Assembly: GCA_003117195.1 (NCBI GenBank)
Contig: BDSI01000047.1
Location: 186,001 to 250,000, forward strand
From: Eudorina sp. 2006-703-Eu-15
Taxonomy: Eukaryota; Chlorophyta; Chlorophyceae; Chlamydomonadales; Volvocaceae
Direction: 5' to 3'
Length of the DNA: 64,000 nt
Position 1 is the stretch's first letter; each line of letters opens with the position of its first letter. The position numbers and the translations under genes were made by a program. This document shows, one piece after another, positions 1 through 9,854 of this stretch. The notes under the pieces were generated by a model. The model did not search any database. It saw nothing but the letters and a program-made list of their open reading frames with translations, and was not told where the DNA came from.

Positions 1-29
1 ACCGCACCCCAGTCGGCGGCGGATTAACA

Positions 30-52
30 CCCCGGGACAGGCTGTCCCGGGG
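30..52. repeat. Perfect 10-bp-arm hairpin in retroelement leader
   Basis: Arms 30-39 and 43-52 are exact reverse complements (ccccgggaca / tgtcccgggg) around a 3-nt loop. It lies just before the first Gag-like frame. A role in RNA folding or packaging is possible but is inference only. Confidence 0.5.
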
Positions 53-55
53 GAA

Positions 56-538
56 TTGCGCCGTGAGGCGGCCCACAGGGCGTGGGGCGGCAGCCCTGAG
101 GTGGGCCCGCTCCCTGTTGTGCGACGAGGAGCGCTCTTTACAGCCGGCGACGCAGGGCGGGCCACGACGACCGCCGACCCCCAAGCAGCGTTACCGGCCG
201 CGCGGAGGCCAGTGCAGGCATTGCCTAACCCGGGGCTCGCCGCCCCAGCGGCGCCGCAGATGGCCCCGACACCGGTGGATACGTCGGCCCCAGCACTGCG
301 AGCGGCGCAGCTCATGCCGACGGGCCCAGACCTGACAGGCGCGCTTGTGGCGTTACTGGGGGCTAATCCCGGAATGCTAGCCTCCCTCCTCGCGGCGGCG
401 AGCGCTCACGCGGGCTACCCCCAGGGAGGCGGAGCGGCGCCACCCGGGCAGACGATGGGCGCACCAGCGAGTTACGGCGGTGGCGGCTTGCCAACGGCCC
501 AGGGCCATGGGCAGGCGCGGGCCCCGCGGCGCCAGTAA
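56..538 (+). CDS. Possible N-terminal Gag segment of the Kangaroo-like element
   Basis: An Ala/Pro/Gly-rich open frame of 160 codons that ends at TAA 536-538. It opens with a non-ATG codon, so the true start is unknown and may lie upstream. I see no conserved domain. It sits directly before the better-supported Gag frame at 541, which is offset by one base, as if one nucleotide were lost near 500-540. It could be the real Gag N-terminus or a chance frame in GC-rich DNA. Confidence 0.35.
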   Translation: MRREAAHRAWGGSPEVGPLPVVRRGALFTAGDAGRATTTADPQAALPAARRPVQALPNPGLAAPAAPQMAPTPVDTSAPALRAAQLMPTGPDLTGALVALLGANPGMLASLLAAASAHAGYPQGGGAAPPGQTMGAPASYGGGGLPTAQGHGQARAPRRQ

Positions 539-540
539 GG

Positions 541-1500
541 GTGTCGGCGGGAGGGGCCACAAGCCACGCGTACGACGCGGAAGGAGTCTGGCAGCCTGGT
601 GGAGTGCCCAGCATGGGAGGGCCGGCGTCCCAATACATGTCGCCGGACCTCACCCAGCCGATTCACCTGCCAGACGGGAAGCTGCGGATGGGCAATGCGC
701 TGCTCTCCGAGCCCCGCCCGGATGCCAACGGGCAGCGGGTCCGGGACCTGCTTGGGCACGCAGCCCGCCCAGGCCAGGGGATGCCGCGCTTGCATGATCT
801 GCAGGCGCCGAACGTCGGGATCGGAGGCAAGGAGACCCGTCTCGCCCGGCAGGCCGCGCAGCTGGTCGTCGACGCAAAGCGGGACCAGCTGCTTAAGGCG
901 CTGCCCAGGCACGAGGCCGCCACCCACACCTTGGAGGTGGCCGAGGCGATTGTAGGCGCGGTGCTCCTAACCCTGGGTGCCGCGCAGTCGCACACAGCCA
1001 TTGTCCAGGCCGTGCTGACCGTCCTGCGGTCGGCAGGTAAAGAGCTGATCAGGCGGCTGCAGGTCAGCCTGGCAGGGCCGCTGGATGACACCTTTGCGGA
1101 GGGTGTGAGCCGCAAGTTGGGCCAGAAGCTTAACGACCAGCTGCGCACGCTAGAAGAATACGCGTCGCAGCCAGACGTGGACCTGCAGACGGTGGCCTCG
1201 AAAGTAGCAGCCTTCCTCGGCGGTTTGGATTTGGCCGAAGTGGCGCTGCAGTCGCTCAAACCGAGCCAAACGGGGCTGGGAGCCAACGAGGGCAGGTGGC
1301 TGCACGGAGCGGCGCAGAACCTGAAGACAAGCCGGGTGTTTGACCACCCCATGACCCGCGACATGTGGCTGGAGGGATACGGCCCCCAGCTAGGCTGCCT
1401 GTTGCGTATCCGTGAGCTGGTCGACAATGCCGCTGACAGCCTCCAGAAAGTCCATATGAGCGAGGCGTACCGCTCGGGGGATGTGGAAGCGGCGGCGGCG
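541..1500 (+). CDS. Gag-like protein of the Kangaroo-like element
   Basis: An open frame rich in predicted helix, with a Leu/Ala-rich central part. It shows non-repetitive, protein-like composition up to about residue 320. After about 1500 the same frame becomes Arg-rich and unlike protein, while the frame one base back becomes sensible and continues into pol. I place a frame change between about 1440 and 1510, in a GGC-rich stretch. No known domain was recognised; the call rests on position directly upstream of the reverse transcriptase. Confidence 0.5.
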
Positions 1501-1511
1501 GGGCAAGGGGA

Positions 1512-3575
1512 GGCGGCAAGGCGGGCGCCTCAGGCCTGGGGGCGCCCTCGGCCGCAGGTGGACGGCGCGGCAGCAACGACGGGGGCCGCGGGGGGACTGA
1601 CGGGGGCGAGGAGCGAGCGCAGAAGGCTAAGGAGGCCCTGGCCGCGGTGCACCGGGCCCTCCAGGAGCGGAACCTGCCCACCACGCTGTGCGCGACTACA
1701 GACGCGCTGTTTCAACTCGCGAGGGCGGGGGCGCAACCAGCGCGAGACGGACGCCCCCGCCCCAAGGGGCTGGTACCACAGACGTGCGTGAATCATTCGC
1801 TGCTCCGGATCGACTGCGTCTACGGCGGGAGCTGCAAGTTTGTCCACGAGGACCTGGCTGTGGTAGCCGGGCGCATTGCCGACCACCTGGGCGCCGAGGG
1901 GCGGGCCCAGGAGCGGCAGGGTGGCCCGGACACGGGAGCAGCGGAGCTAGAGATCACCCAAGGGCCGGATGTAGAGACGGATGAGGGTGATTTGTTATCG
2001 TTGGAGGCGGACCCCCTGGACCTAAGCGACAACACCTGTAATCCAGGGAACCAGATAAGCGCGGGAAGACCTGAGGTCCTGGGCGTGCCGACGGGGAAGC
2101 CGGCTGGCACGTGGGGAAGCGACCAGGATTGGGCGGGACCAGAGGGGCAGGACGGGGCATCTTTGGACGTAGCTCGACAGCTCCTGGAAGAGGCCTGGGC
2201 GCGACTGCAGAAATTGGGGCAGCCAGACGCGCGGGATACCACGGACGATGGCCAATATGAGGCCGCGTTGAAAGCAGTGCTCCCGGACCCGGATAGCTTC
2301 CAGCCGGGGAGGCTGAAGCAGTACGAACCGCTCTGGCGTGAATACTTCCAGCTCGCAAACGGCGGGGCAGCCCTGACCGACACGCAGAAGACGCTCCTCA
2401 AGCACCTGCGGGGTGGTATCCAGTTCGAATGGGTGCCGGTGGACCACCCGGGTCAGGAAAACGCCCCAGATCATGACCGCAAACTACGGATTGTACGGGA
2501 GATGGTGCGGGCCGCCAAGCCGGGGGTGGACCCGGATGAGATGCTCACCGGAGACCGCCCGCACGCGGTGGCGTTCCCGAACCACAGCAGTGCGACCCAA
2601 CATAAGGATTTCGTGACTGAGGAGCTCAGCAAGTGCGTGGCGCGGGGAGTCATACGGGAGTGGCCGCAAGGGCAGACCCCGCCCACCGTAGTCAACGGCC
2701 TGCGAGTTGTTGAAAAGGACGGGAAGCTGCGGCTATGCATCAACCCAATGTACATCAACTGCTTCCTGAAGTACCGGCCGGTGAAGTACGAGCGCCTGGG
2801 GGACGTGACGTACTACTTAACACCGGACGACTGGCTATACACGACGGACGACAAGAGCGGCTATTGGCAGCTGCCCCTCCATCAGCGTGAATACACCTAC
2901 CTAGCTATGCAATGGGACGGCGTGGTGTATTATTGGCCACACCTCCCGTTCGGGGTCGCGCCGGCCTGCCACCTCTACACGATGCTGAAGCAGGAGCTCT
3001 TCCGCCCCCTGCGGTACCTAGGGGTGCGCATGACTTTCCTGATCGACGACCAGATGGGCGCCGCAGCATCGAAGGAGGCGGCAAAATTCCAGTGCGGGGC
3101 GGTGGTGCGCCTACTGGCGGCGCTGGGATTTACCCTAAGCCTGACGAAGTGCAGACTCGTACCCAGCCGGACTGTGCGCTTCTTAGGGATGGAGGTGGAC
3201 GCTAGCGCCCAGGCGTTCCGGGTACCAGCCGACAAGCTGGAAGCCTTTGAACGCCTGCTGCAGCAGCAAGAAGGGCGGAGGCTCACTGCGCGGCAGGTAG
3301 CGCAGATCGCGGGCAAGATAATTGCCATGTCACCAGCGCTCTCAACGGCGCCTCTCTACGGGAGACTAGTCCTGCAGGCCGCACGGGGCGTCGGCTGGGA
3401 CGAGACAGTCTGGGCGTCGGCGGAGGTGCTCAGAGAGGCTTGGCAGTTTGTAGCGCTGCTGCGCATCAGGAACGGACGCACACGATGGCTGAAGGGGCCA
3501 GCCCTTCAGGTGGCCACCCAGCTGGTGGGGGACGCCTCGGACAAGGCGTATGCCGCCTACCTACCGGGGAAGAGC
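1512..3575 (+). CDS. Pol: CCCH-type zinc finger, reverse transcriptase and start of RNase H
   Basis: Copies element RNA into DNA. A CCCH arrangement (C-x9-C-x5-C-x3-H) lies at 1785-1847 and is followed by an acidic linker. RT core: TTDDKSGYWQLPLH near 2840-2880 carries the first catalytic Asp, LPFGVAPA follows, and FLIDDQ near 3040 is the metal-binding DD box. RNase H begins with GDASD near 3530. The frame then fails: from about 3575 the protein continues one base back. The RT resembles the DIRS/PAT type rather than gypsy. The upstream boundary is approximate because the frame is open before any start codon. Confidence 0.8.
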
Positions 3576-4405
3576 TGGGCGAGCTTAGTACGATGCAGGT
3601 TCCCTTCACACAGGAGGAGGTGGACAACGCGCGGCGGAACGCCTACAGCAGCACGGAGAGGGAGCTTCGGACCCTGCTGTACAGCTTGTATTGGCTGCGG
3701 GACCGGGCACCCCACCTGCTGCGAGGAAGGGCGGTGCAATACCAGACAGACAGACAGCCGGCAGAGTGCTGCGTGGCGGGCATGAAGGGCAACCGCTCGT
3801 GCCTGCCTGTCGTCGCAGGTATCCACAAACTCTGCGCGGAGCTGGATACGGACATCTCAGTGGTCTGGTACCCGAGGACACGGGAGCAGCAGCGGCGGGC
3901 CGACGAGCTCAGCAAGTACGAAGACGCGTCACAATGGATGCTGCACTCAGACGTTTACGCCAGCGTCACAAACCACAGCTGCCTGCAGGGGCGTAAGCCC
4001 ACTCTGGACGTGTTCGCGGACGCGCACACCACCAAGGTGCCCGGCAGCTACTTCGCGCCATACTGGTGCCCGGGGGTACGGGGGGTGGACGCGTTCGCAC
4101 AGGACTGGGGTTCGCTGGAGTGGGGGGACGGAGGGCAACGGCCGCTGCTCTATATCAACCCCCCTTTCGATACAGTGGCGAGGGTGTTGCGAAAGGTACA
4201 CGACGAGCGGCCTGACTGTGTGCTCATCCTGCCTATCTGGCCGCGGGCATGGCAGGTAGCGTTGGCCTCCCTGCCGGTTCGCGCAAAGCTGCCACTCCCG
4301 CACCGGAGGGACTTGCTCTGGCCCGGACCACAGGTGCCCAATGCGGCCAACCGGGGACCCAAGGCACCCCGATACCGGCTGCAAGCGGTGTACGTGATCT
4401 GGTAA
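3575..4405 (+). CDS. RNase H remainder and DNA adenine methyltransferase-like domain
   Basis: Continues pol in the -1 frame. STEREL near 3650 and QTDRQ near 3745 supply the RNase H Glu and Asp. After a linker, LYINPPFD near 4150 gives the NPPF signature of N6-adenine methyltransferase-like domains, followed by a hydrophobic VLILPIWP strand. Methyltransferase-like domains at this position are known from DIRS-type elements. The frame ends at TAA 4403-4405, about 70 bp before the internal direct repeat. Whether the methyltransferase is active cannot be told. Confidence 0.7.
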   Translation: MGELSTMQVPFTQEEVDNARRNAYSSTERELRTLLYSLYWLRDRAPHLLRGRAVQYQTDRQPAECCVAGMKGNRSCLPVVAGIHKLCAELDTDISVVWYPRTREQQRRADELSKYEDASQWMLHSDVYASVTNHSCLQGRKPTLDVFADAHTTKVPGSYFAPYWCPGVRGVDAFAQDWGSLEWGDGGQRPLLYINPPFDTVARVLRKVHDERPDCVLILPIWPRAWQVALASLPVRAKLPLPHRRDLLWPGPQVPNAANRGPKAPRYRLQAVYVIW

Positions 4406-4475
4406 CGGCGCAAAGGACGCCCTCTACCCTGGGGTCGGGGGGGTGGTATGGAGGGGCCGCTACGCGGGGTGGATG

Positions 4476-4587
4476 GAGGGCTGGAAGAAGCCTACGATCT
4501 GAATTAGAGAGGACAGGGCTGGCTCGCAAAGGCGATCCCCACAATAATTTAGTATCGAGTACGGGAGAAGCATTTGCGTTTACCCAA
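4476..4587 (+). repeat. Split direct repeat, internal copy (B1-like)
   Basis: 112 bp identical to 6808-6919. It follows the pol stop codon and precedes the antisense recombinase gene, the place expected for the internal B1 half of a split direct repeat. Confidence 0.75.
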
Positions 4588-4742
4588 TGTAGTTTCTTTC
4601 AATGCTCGGCCTTGCTGTACGGTACGACAAGTGGAATGCACGTTGGGCTCTGTGCTTGGCGACAGACTGAGAGGCATTGATGGTCCACGTTCATTTGTTA
4701 CATTCCTTAACCATTCTGAAGCCAACACAGTAGCTAGACCAA

Positions 4743-4760
4743 GCGGGAGTAAACTCCCGC
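4743..4760. repeat. 18-bp inverted repeat in A2-like segment
   Basis: gcgggagt, two-base spacer, actcccgc: perfect 8-bp arms. It lies about 50 bp beyond the recombinase stop codon (4811) and after the internal direct repeat. It might be a recombinase-binding palindrome or a terminator-like stem; function not shown. Confidence 0.45.
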
Positions 4761-4810
4761 GCATCGTTTCGACCCCCACCCACCCGCCCTATGTGATGTG
4801 GGCCGGAGGG

Positions 4811-6281
4811 TTAGGCGGAGACCTGGCGAACCCCACGCGTCGGGCGCGTCGTGTCGGTGTAGCGGCGGAGCACGGCGGGACTCCGGATCTTGGACAACTC
4901 GTGCAACGCCTCGGGTGAGGCCCCCGCGGCATTGGCTGCCTGGATCGTGCCGCGGCGGATGCCGTGAGACGTCTCGCCAGTGTAGACCCCGGAGTCCACC
5001 AGGTGCTTGTGGACTCTCATGGAGAGGGCGCTGCTGGTTAGGCGACGCGGCGCGAAGTCCCGGTGGTTTGGCAGGGTAGGGCGGAATAAGTAGTCGGTAA
5101 TGGCGGCGCCAGGGGGGGCACCCGGCGCGTGGCACTCGGCCCAATACTGCGCCAGAGTCCGGATGAAGCAGTGCTCCGGTACGGGGTCGACCCGCAGAAT
5201 GATGGGACTGGACCGCTCACCGCGGGAGTTCTTGATGACCTCCTCCACCCGCAGTGTGATGGTGGAGTCGTACTCGCCGCCGGGAACGGCCAGGGGCAGA
5301 GGGAACCCCCGAAAGGGGCCGCCGGACGTTGGGTCGCGGAAGTCAAGCAATCGAAGCTTGCCAGTGTCGTTACCGCGCATGCTGGTGTGCCACATGTACT
5401 GCAGGCAGAGGATGTCGCGCAGTAGGGTGAGGCGGTCGATCGGGGTAACCATAGGCCCCAAGACGCCCCAGACGTGAGACATGAGCTTTGAGAACTTGTC
5501 CGGGGTTAAGGGCACTGCTGCCTTCTCCTCGAAGCCATTCTCGACAGCGGCACGAGAGTAGCCGGTCCTGTAGGAGGATACGGAGTTGGACTGGCAGGGG
5601 TTACCCTGACCGGTGGTGACGTTGTACGGGCCGCTGCGTCCAAGACGCAAGAATAGCCCCGAGAGTAATCCCAAATGAGTGCTGACGTAGTTGGGGCTGG
5701 GTGCAGCCACCCGCCGGCTAGGAAGCCAACAGGTCTGCATATACACCAGGATGTCGTCGTCGGTGCAGGTCAGGAGAGTGCGCCCGTGGGGTTGAGTGGC
5801 TAGCCAGGCGGAGAAGTCACGCCCTGCGGACTCCTGATCTGATATGGTGCTGTCGGCTTTGGCTTTGTCGCAGATACGGCCGGCGGAGGTCAGCCCGTCT
5901 TGGTAGAGAGCGTAGCTGGACACGGGGTCGTGGACGGCCGAAGGCACGATGGGGGCGCTAAGGCGCGACATCAGGAGACCCACGCGTGTTGGCCCAAGGC
6001 AGGGCTGCGGGGTAAAGAGGAGGCCAGTGAGGCAGGTTCAGCTCATATGAGGCGTTCGTGGTACGACTTACCATGGCGGGACCTGGCACCTCTAGCAGAG
6101 GGGTGTTGCTTGGAGTAACGGGCGCGAGGGGTGCTGAGGCCAAGAGATGGACCGGGAGTGGGCCCACTAGCGGCTCACCCGGGGCAATCTGCGTGCGAGA
6201 GAGGGAGATGAGCAACCTACACCTTGTCGCAGAACATGGATCGACAGAACGGCTTACCGTGCGTGATGCCGCCCCTCTCAT
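4811..6281 (-). CDS. Tyrosine recombinase (integrase), antisense, two introns
   Basis: Would join the circular element DNA to the genome. Exons in transcript order: 6281-6258, 6188-6072, 6004-4811. All junctions are GT-AG and in phase 0, giving about 444 aa. The catalytic set is visible: Arg in HTSMRGND, His-x-x-Arg in GETSHGIRRG, and the nucleophile Tyr in VLRRYTDTTRP near the C-terminus. The N-terminus is Pro/Ala-rich. The gene runs opposite to gag-pol inside the same element. Introns removed only from antisense RNA would not be lost during reverse transcription of the sense RNA. The long last exon carries the whole catalytic domain intact. The start at 6281 is an ATG, but upstream coding (see 6335-6784) cannot be excluded. 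Confidence 0.8.
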
Positions 6282-6334
6282 GACAGACGGGGAACCAGGC
6301 GGGAGAGTGTGATCGGACCCCCCGATTTGCGACG

Positions 6335-6784
6335 CTAGGACCCCGAGGGACGGGACAGGAGACTGCGGGCATCAAAAAGGAACGATAGGATGGTGGCGGT
6401 GGAGAGGCGACGGCCTGCGCTCATACCTGAGGCAGGAAAGACGAACATTGGCCTGGAGGGGGACCGGGAATCGTCACCCGCAGAGGTGGGGACGGCCAAC
6501 GAGCCGGGAGAAGGCGCGGGCGGAGAGAGACCAGGGGAGAAGACGACCGGCGCTTCTGCAAAGCGGGAGTTCGTGGACAGGCTTGTTCGGGTATCATTTC
6601 GGATATTATTTTCGGGTAACGCGAACTTACCCTCATAACCAGCGTAACCAGAGGCTGCGAATTCTGCGAGCGGGAGGCGCGTTAGAAAGGGGTCAAGACT
6701 CCCGCTCAGAGGCTGACGTACCTCCGGAGATGACATGTTTTTCGTGCTCACTCGTACTCGAAACTCGTACGCCGCGCGGCCCAC
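6335..6784 (-). CDS. Hypothetical Ser/Pro-rich protein upstream of recombinase
   Basis: An open frame of 149 codons with varied composition, not the shadow of any + frame I recognise. It lies upstream of the recombinase on the same strand and inside the same element, and ends at TAG 6335-6337. It may be a separate small gene or the 5' part of the recombinase transcript joined by an unseen splice. No domain recognised. Confidence 0.3.
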   Translation of the reverse strand: MGRAAYEFRVRVSTKNMSSPEVRQPLSGSLDPFLTRLPLAEFAASGYAGYEGKFALPENNIRNDTRTSLSTNSRFAEAPVVFSPGLSPPAPSPGSLAVPTSAGDDSRSPSRPMFVFPASGMSAGRRLSTATILSFLFDARSLLSRPSGS

Positions 6785-6807
6785 CCTCCCTCCCTATTCT
6801 ATCATAT

Positions 6808-6919
6808 GAGGGCTGGAAGAAGCCTACGATCTGAATTAGAGAGGACAGGGCTGGCTCGCAAAGGCGATCCCCACAATAATTTAGTATCGAGTACGGGAGA
6901 AGCATTTGCGTTTACCCAA
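6808..6919 (+). repeat. Split direct repeat, terminal copy (B2-like), probable 3' end of element
   Basis: Exact 112-bp copy of 4476-4587. Sequence after 6919 shares nothing with that after 4587, so 6919 is the likely element end. Confidence 0.7.
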
Positions 6920-9854
6920 CGGCACTCGTGCAAACGAACCCAATTGGGCATGTGAGGCAATTGCATGTTGCCACGACATGGTTGAACAAAACACTGCTTG
7001 CAAATATCTCTAAGTATTCTCCCTTATGAGTGTCCCGTAGACAGCCATGCAAACATTTCGGACGGTGCACGTGTGCACACTTAGGACACCAGCCACGATA
7101 TTCAAAAATACATGCCTGATTGCAATCAGGGGTCGGTCCTAGCATTCATGAGAGCCCGTTGCAACGACAGTGTCACCGCCTCGACACCAGGTCATCATCG
7201 CTTTCTGTTGCTTTGAAGTCCCCACAATGAAGTCCCCACAGGTCCTCACAATCTGAAGTCAGTGCGATGCAAGCCTTAGGGCCGCACGGCTGCCCTCTTC
7301 ATGCACCCGAAAGCATTACCCACGAGTACGACGTAGTACGACTACTAATTCCAGCCGGATATCTCTCGCCGAGCCTGACGCTGGCCGCGCCGAGCCGCGG
7401 GAGCTGCTCGTGCCAGGAAACTCCCGAAACACTCTAAAGCGTTGAGGCACTCTAAGCCCGAAGGTAACTCAAGGGAGCGTTGCAGTACAGCACCAAGTAG
7501 CACCACCGTCTTACCGCGGATCGCCTGTTCAGGAGACCTGTACCGCGCATCGGACCTGTACCGCGCATCGCCACCGCCGTCTTACCGCGCATCGGCTGTG
7601 CCCGGCTGTGCGTGGGTCTAATCACTTGCCTTCTCCCATTGCTAGCGGCCCCTGCCGCCCCTGCTGCACGATGACCGTCATGTACTTCAAAATGCGTCGT
7701 CTGGCCCCGACCATTGGCCACCCCTTTTGTAGGAATGCCCAGCCCAGCATCTGGATTGCAGACCCGCAGCACGGGACCGCCCTGCTCGTGGGAGCACCCA
7801 GACTTCCGTTTGCTGCCAAGGATTGCAAGAACGCATTCGATGCGGGGGCAGGAACCTCTGCTTCCGACGTTGCGAGTGACCAAACGAATTTAAACAAGAA
7901 ACTGTAGGTTTGTCTTCTGAAGACCTCTTGGTCCTTAAGGCCCTTCAATTGGTCCCACACCGTCATCCGCTCGCCCTGAACGCTCCTGCACCCACCACCC
8001 GCTCCGCCTCGGACTTGACAAGTTGACACCACTACCCCGCAGCCCGCACAACCCTGCACACCAGACCCGGAACACACGCGACTCAAGCCGCTGCACTGTC
8101 TGCCTCGTCCTAATCGCAGCATCGAGAATTTGATCCTCCCTGATCTTCACTCTCTCAGAATGTACTTATGTACTTATTCTGCACGACTGCTTGTGTCGAT
8201 TCCCTGCATGCAGCTCCTAGCAGAGTCTAAGGCTCTACGCAAGACGCAGCCGACTCCCCGACAGGTCCATCTGGCGTGCATCGCTGTAGAGGTGTTTCGG
8301 ACAACGGGTCGGAGCACAGCGGGTCGAGTGCCACCATCTACGGTGCCGGCGGAGCCCGAACGTGAGGATCGACGATCGATGGGTTTTACACATTGGGCCA
8401 TCGTTCATCCCCTGCCCGGCCGCACAGCCACGACCACCCCCGACCACCTGAATACGCCCTTCATGGCGCACCAACGTGGGGTCCTGCACCCTGACGGCGC
8501 GGGTTTGCTTTCCAGTGTGCAAGAGGAGGCTGCGGCTGTCCACTGCAACCTGAGCCATGCGCGGCTACCCAAGCGCCGCCAAGCCTGGCCAAACCCTTTC
8601 CGAGCGCACATGATCACGGAGGTACATGCGGTACGCAGAGCTTACGTGCGTGCAGGCGCCAATGCCGCGACAGGCCCTGCGCTATATGGCAACGCGCCCA
8701 CTGACAGACAACGCGTCCTGCCGCTTCTCGAACGCCAACCATAGCCGGGCCGTACTTGTGGAAGGGCGCCCTCGCCAGCCCTTGACGCTGGGAAACAGTG
8801 GCCGTGAGACGGCCCTTCGGATTCAATCTGACCCTTGACTCCGTGGTAGGCCGCTATCCCAAAACAACAGCCCCCTGGGATTTGCGGAGGCGCTCCGCAC
8901 CAGGGCTCGGCCAGTGGCACCCCATACCCCTGCGCGATGCCTGCCATTGCGACATGAGCTACCTTGACATCGCCGTGTGTCTCCCGCCCACGAAACATCC
9001 GATACCTATCAGGCCCGATTCACCATGGACAGTGCATCATCTTCCGCGCACACACACATACCATTGTGTTTACACCCCAGGTCCGCACGTAGGTGAGGGG
9101 CTAAGCCGTCTGCCTCCAATGATCGCCCCATGCCCTGCAATCCACCGGGTCCGACAGTTTGTGCATGCAGCTCTTGGCACAACATGTCTCCGCACACCCA
9201 ATCTGCGGCCCCATTCCCTTCATCACGTGGGGCTCCTCTCTGGATATGTACGATCACCAACGAACTGTACAGCCCACGTACCGTCGTGGCCCCCCCGCTC
9301 AGTTGGAAAGACCGCTGTAAGGGCCATGTGACCCCTGCCTGGAGCTCCCGATGGTTCCGTGCCATCTACGCGGGCCCGTGGGTGCCCGGCCGCAAGCAGC
9401 CTTCAAGACGCCCCTCGGAGCAGGTTGCACACACCAGCTGATCTGTCCCCGCCGTTCTGCTTCAGCCGCCACCTCCGCTGCCTGTCCCCCTGCTCATCGG
9501 CCCGCCAAATCAGCATCCCCCACAGCTCTTGCCGCCGGACTGAATGATGTCCCTCGTGATGCGATCCACATACCTGTGAAGGTGGCACAGCACGAGCACA
9601 GGACGGCACAGCACGAGCACAGAAGGGCACGCGTGAGGAGCCCCCACGAGACCCGGGTGACCCCGCGGTCAGGTCAACAAGGCGCGTGGAGAGGCCACCT
9701 GCGCCCCCCCATCGGTAGCGGTACACTGGGACTTGGTTACGAAGCGTCGAGCGTAATAAGGCCGCCCCAAGTCAGTCCCCCGGCTGGACGTCAGAACGCC
9801 GAGTGTGGTTGCGCACAGTCATACAGGGTCAGTTGCGCGCGACACGCCCGAGGT
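6920..9854. other. Intergenic region, no supported gene
   Basis: Open frames of up to about 200 codons occur on both strands, but none shows family motifs or splice-consistent partners. Short direct repeats are present: copies of taccgcgcatcg near 7557-7600 and of cacagcacgagcac near 9587-9620. A TGTAA on the minus strand (9070-9074) lies about 780 bp beyond the thioredoxin-like stop and could be its polyadenylation signal. Confidence 0.5.

Larger units (their letters stand above)
1..6919 (+). mobile_element. Kangaroo/DIRS-like tyrosine-recombinase retrotransposon (5' end outside window)
   Basis: A retroelement that would integrate with a tyrosine recombinase rather than a DDE integrase. Seen: Gag-like, reverse transcriptase, RNase H and methyltransferase-like frames in order on +, a tyrosine recombinase gene on - (4811-6281), and a 112-bp exact direct repeat at 4476-4587 and 6808-6919. 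Known: split direct repeats are a hallmark of PAT/Kangaroo elements, and Kangaroo was described from Volvox. As I recall it, its recombinase is also inverted, but I could not check this. Inferred: 4476-4587 and 6808-6919 are the B1 and B2 copies, sequence after 4587 is A2, and A1 lies left of the window. The + frames are offset by one base three times, so this copy may be inactive. Confidence 0.8.

Noticed and set aside
30..52. Bacterial-style intrinsic terminator
   Set aside because: The hairpin has no following T run and the context is a eukaryotic retroelement leader.
8130..9331. Open frames of about 177-204 codons in the 7-10 kb intergenic stretch
   Set aside because: No family motifs, no splice-consistent neighbours, and overlapping frames on both strands look equally open; GC-rich chance frames.
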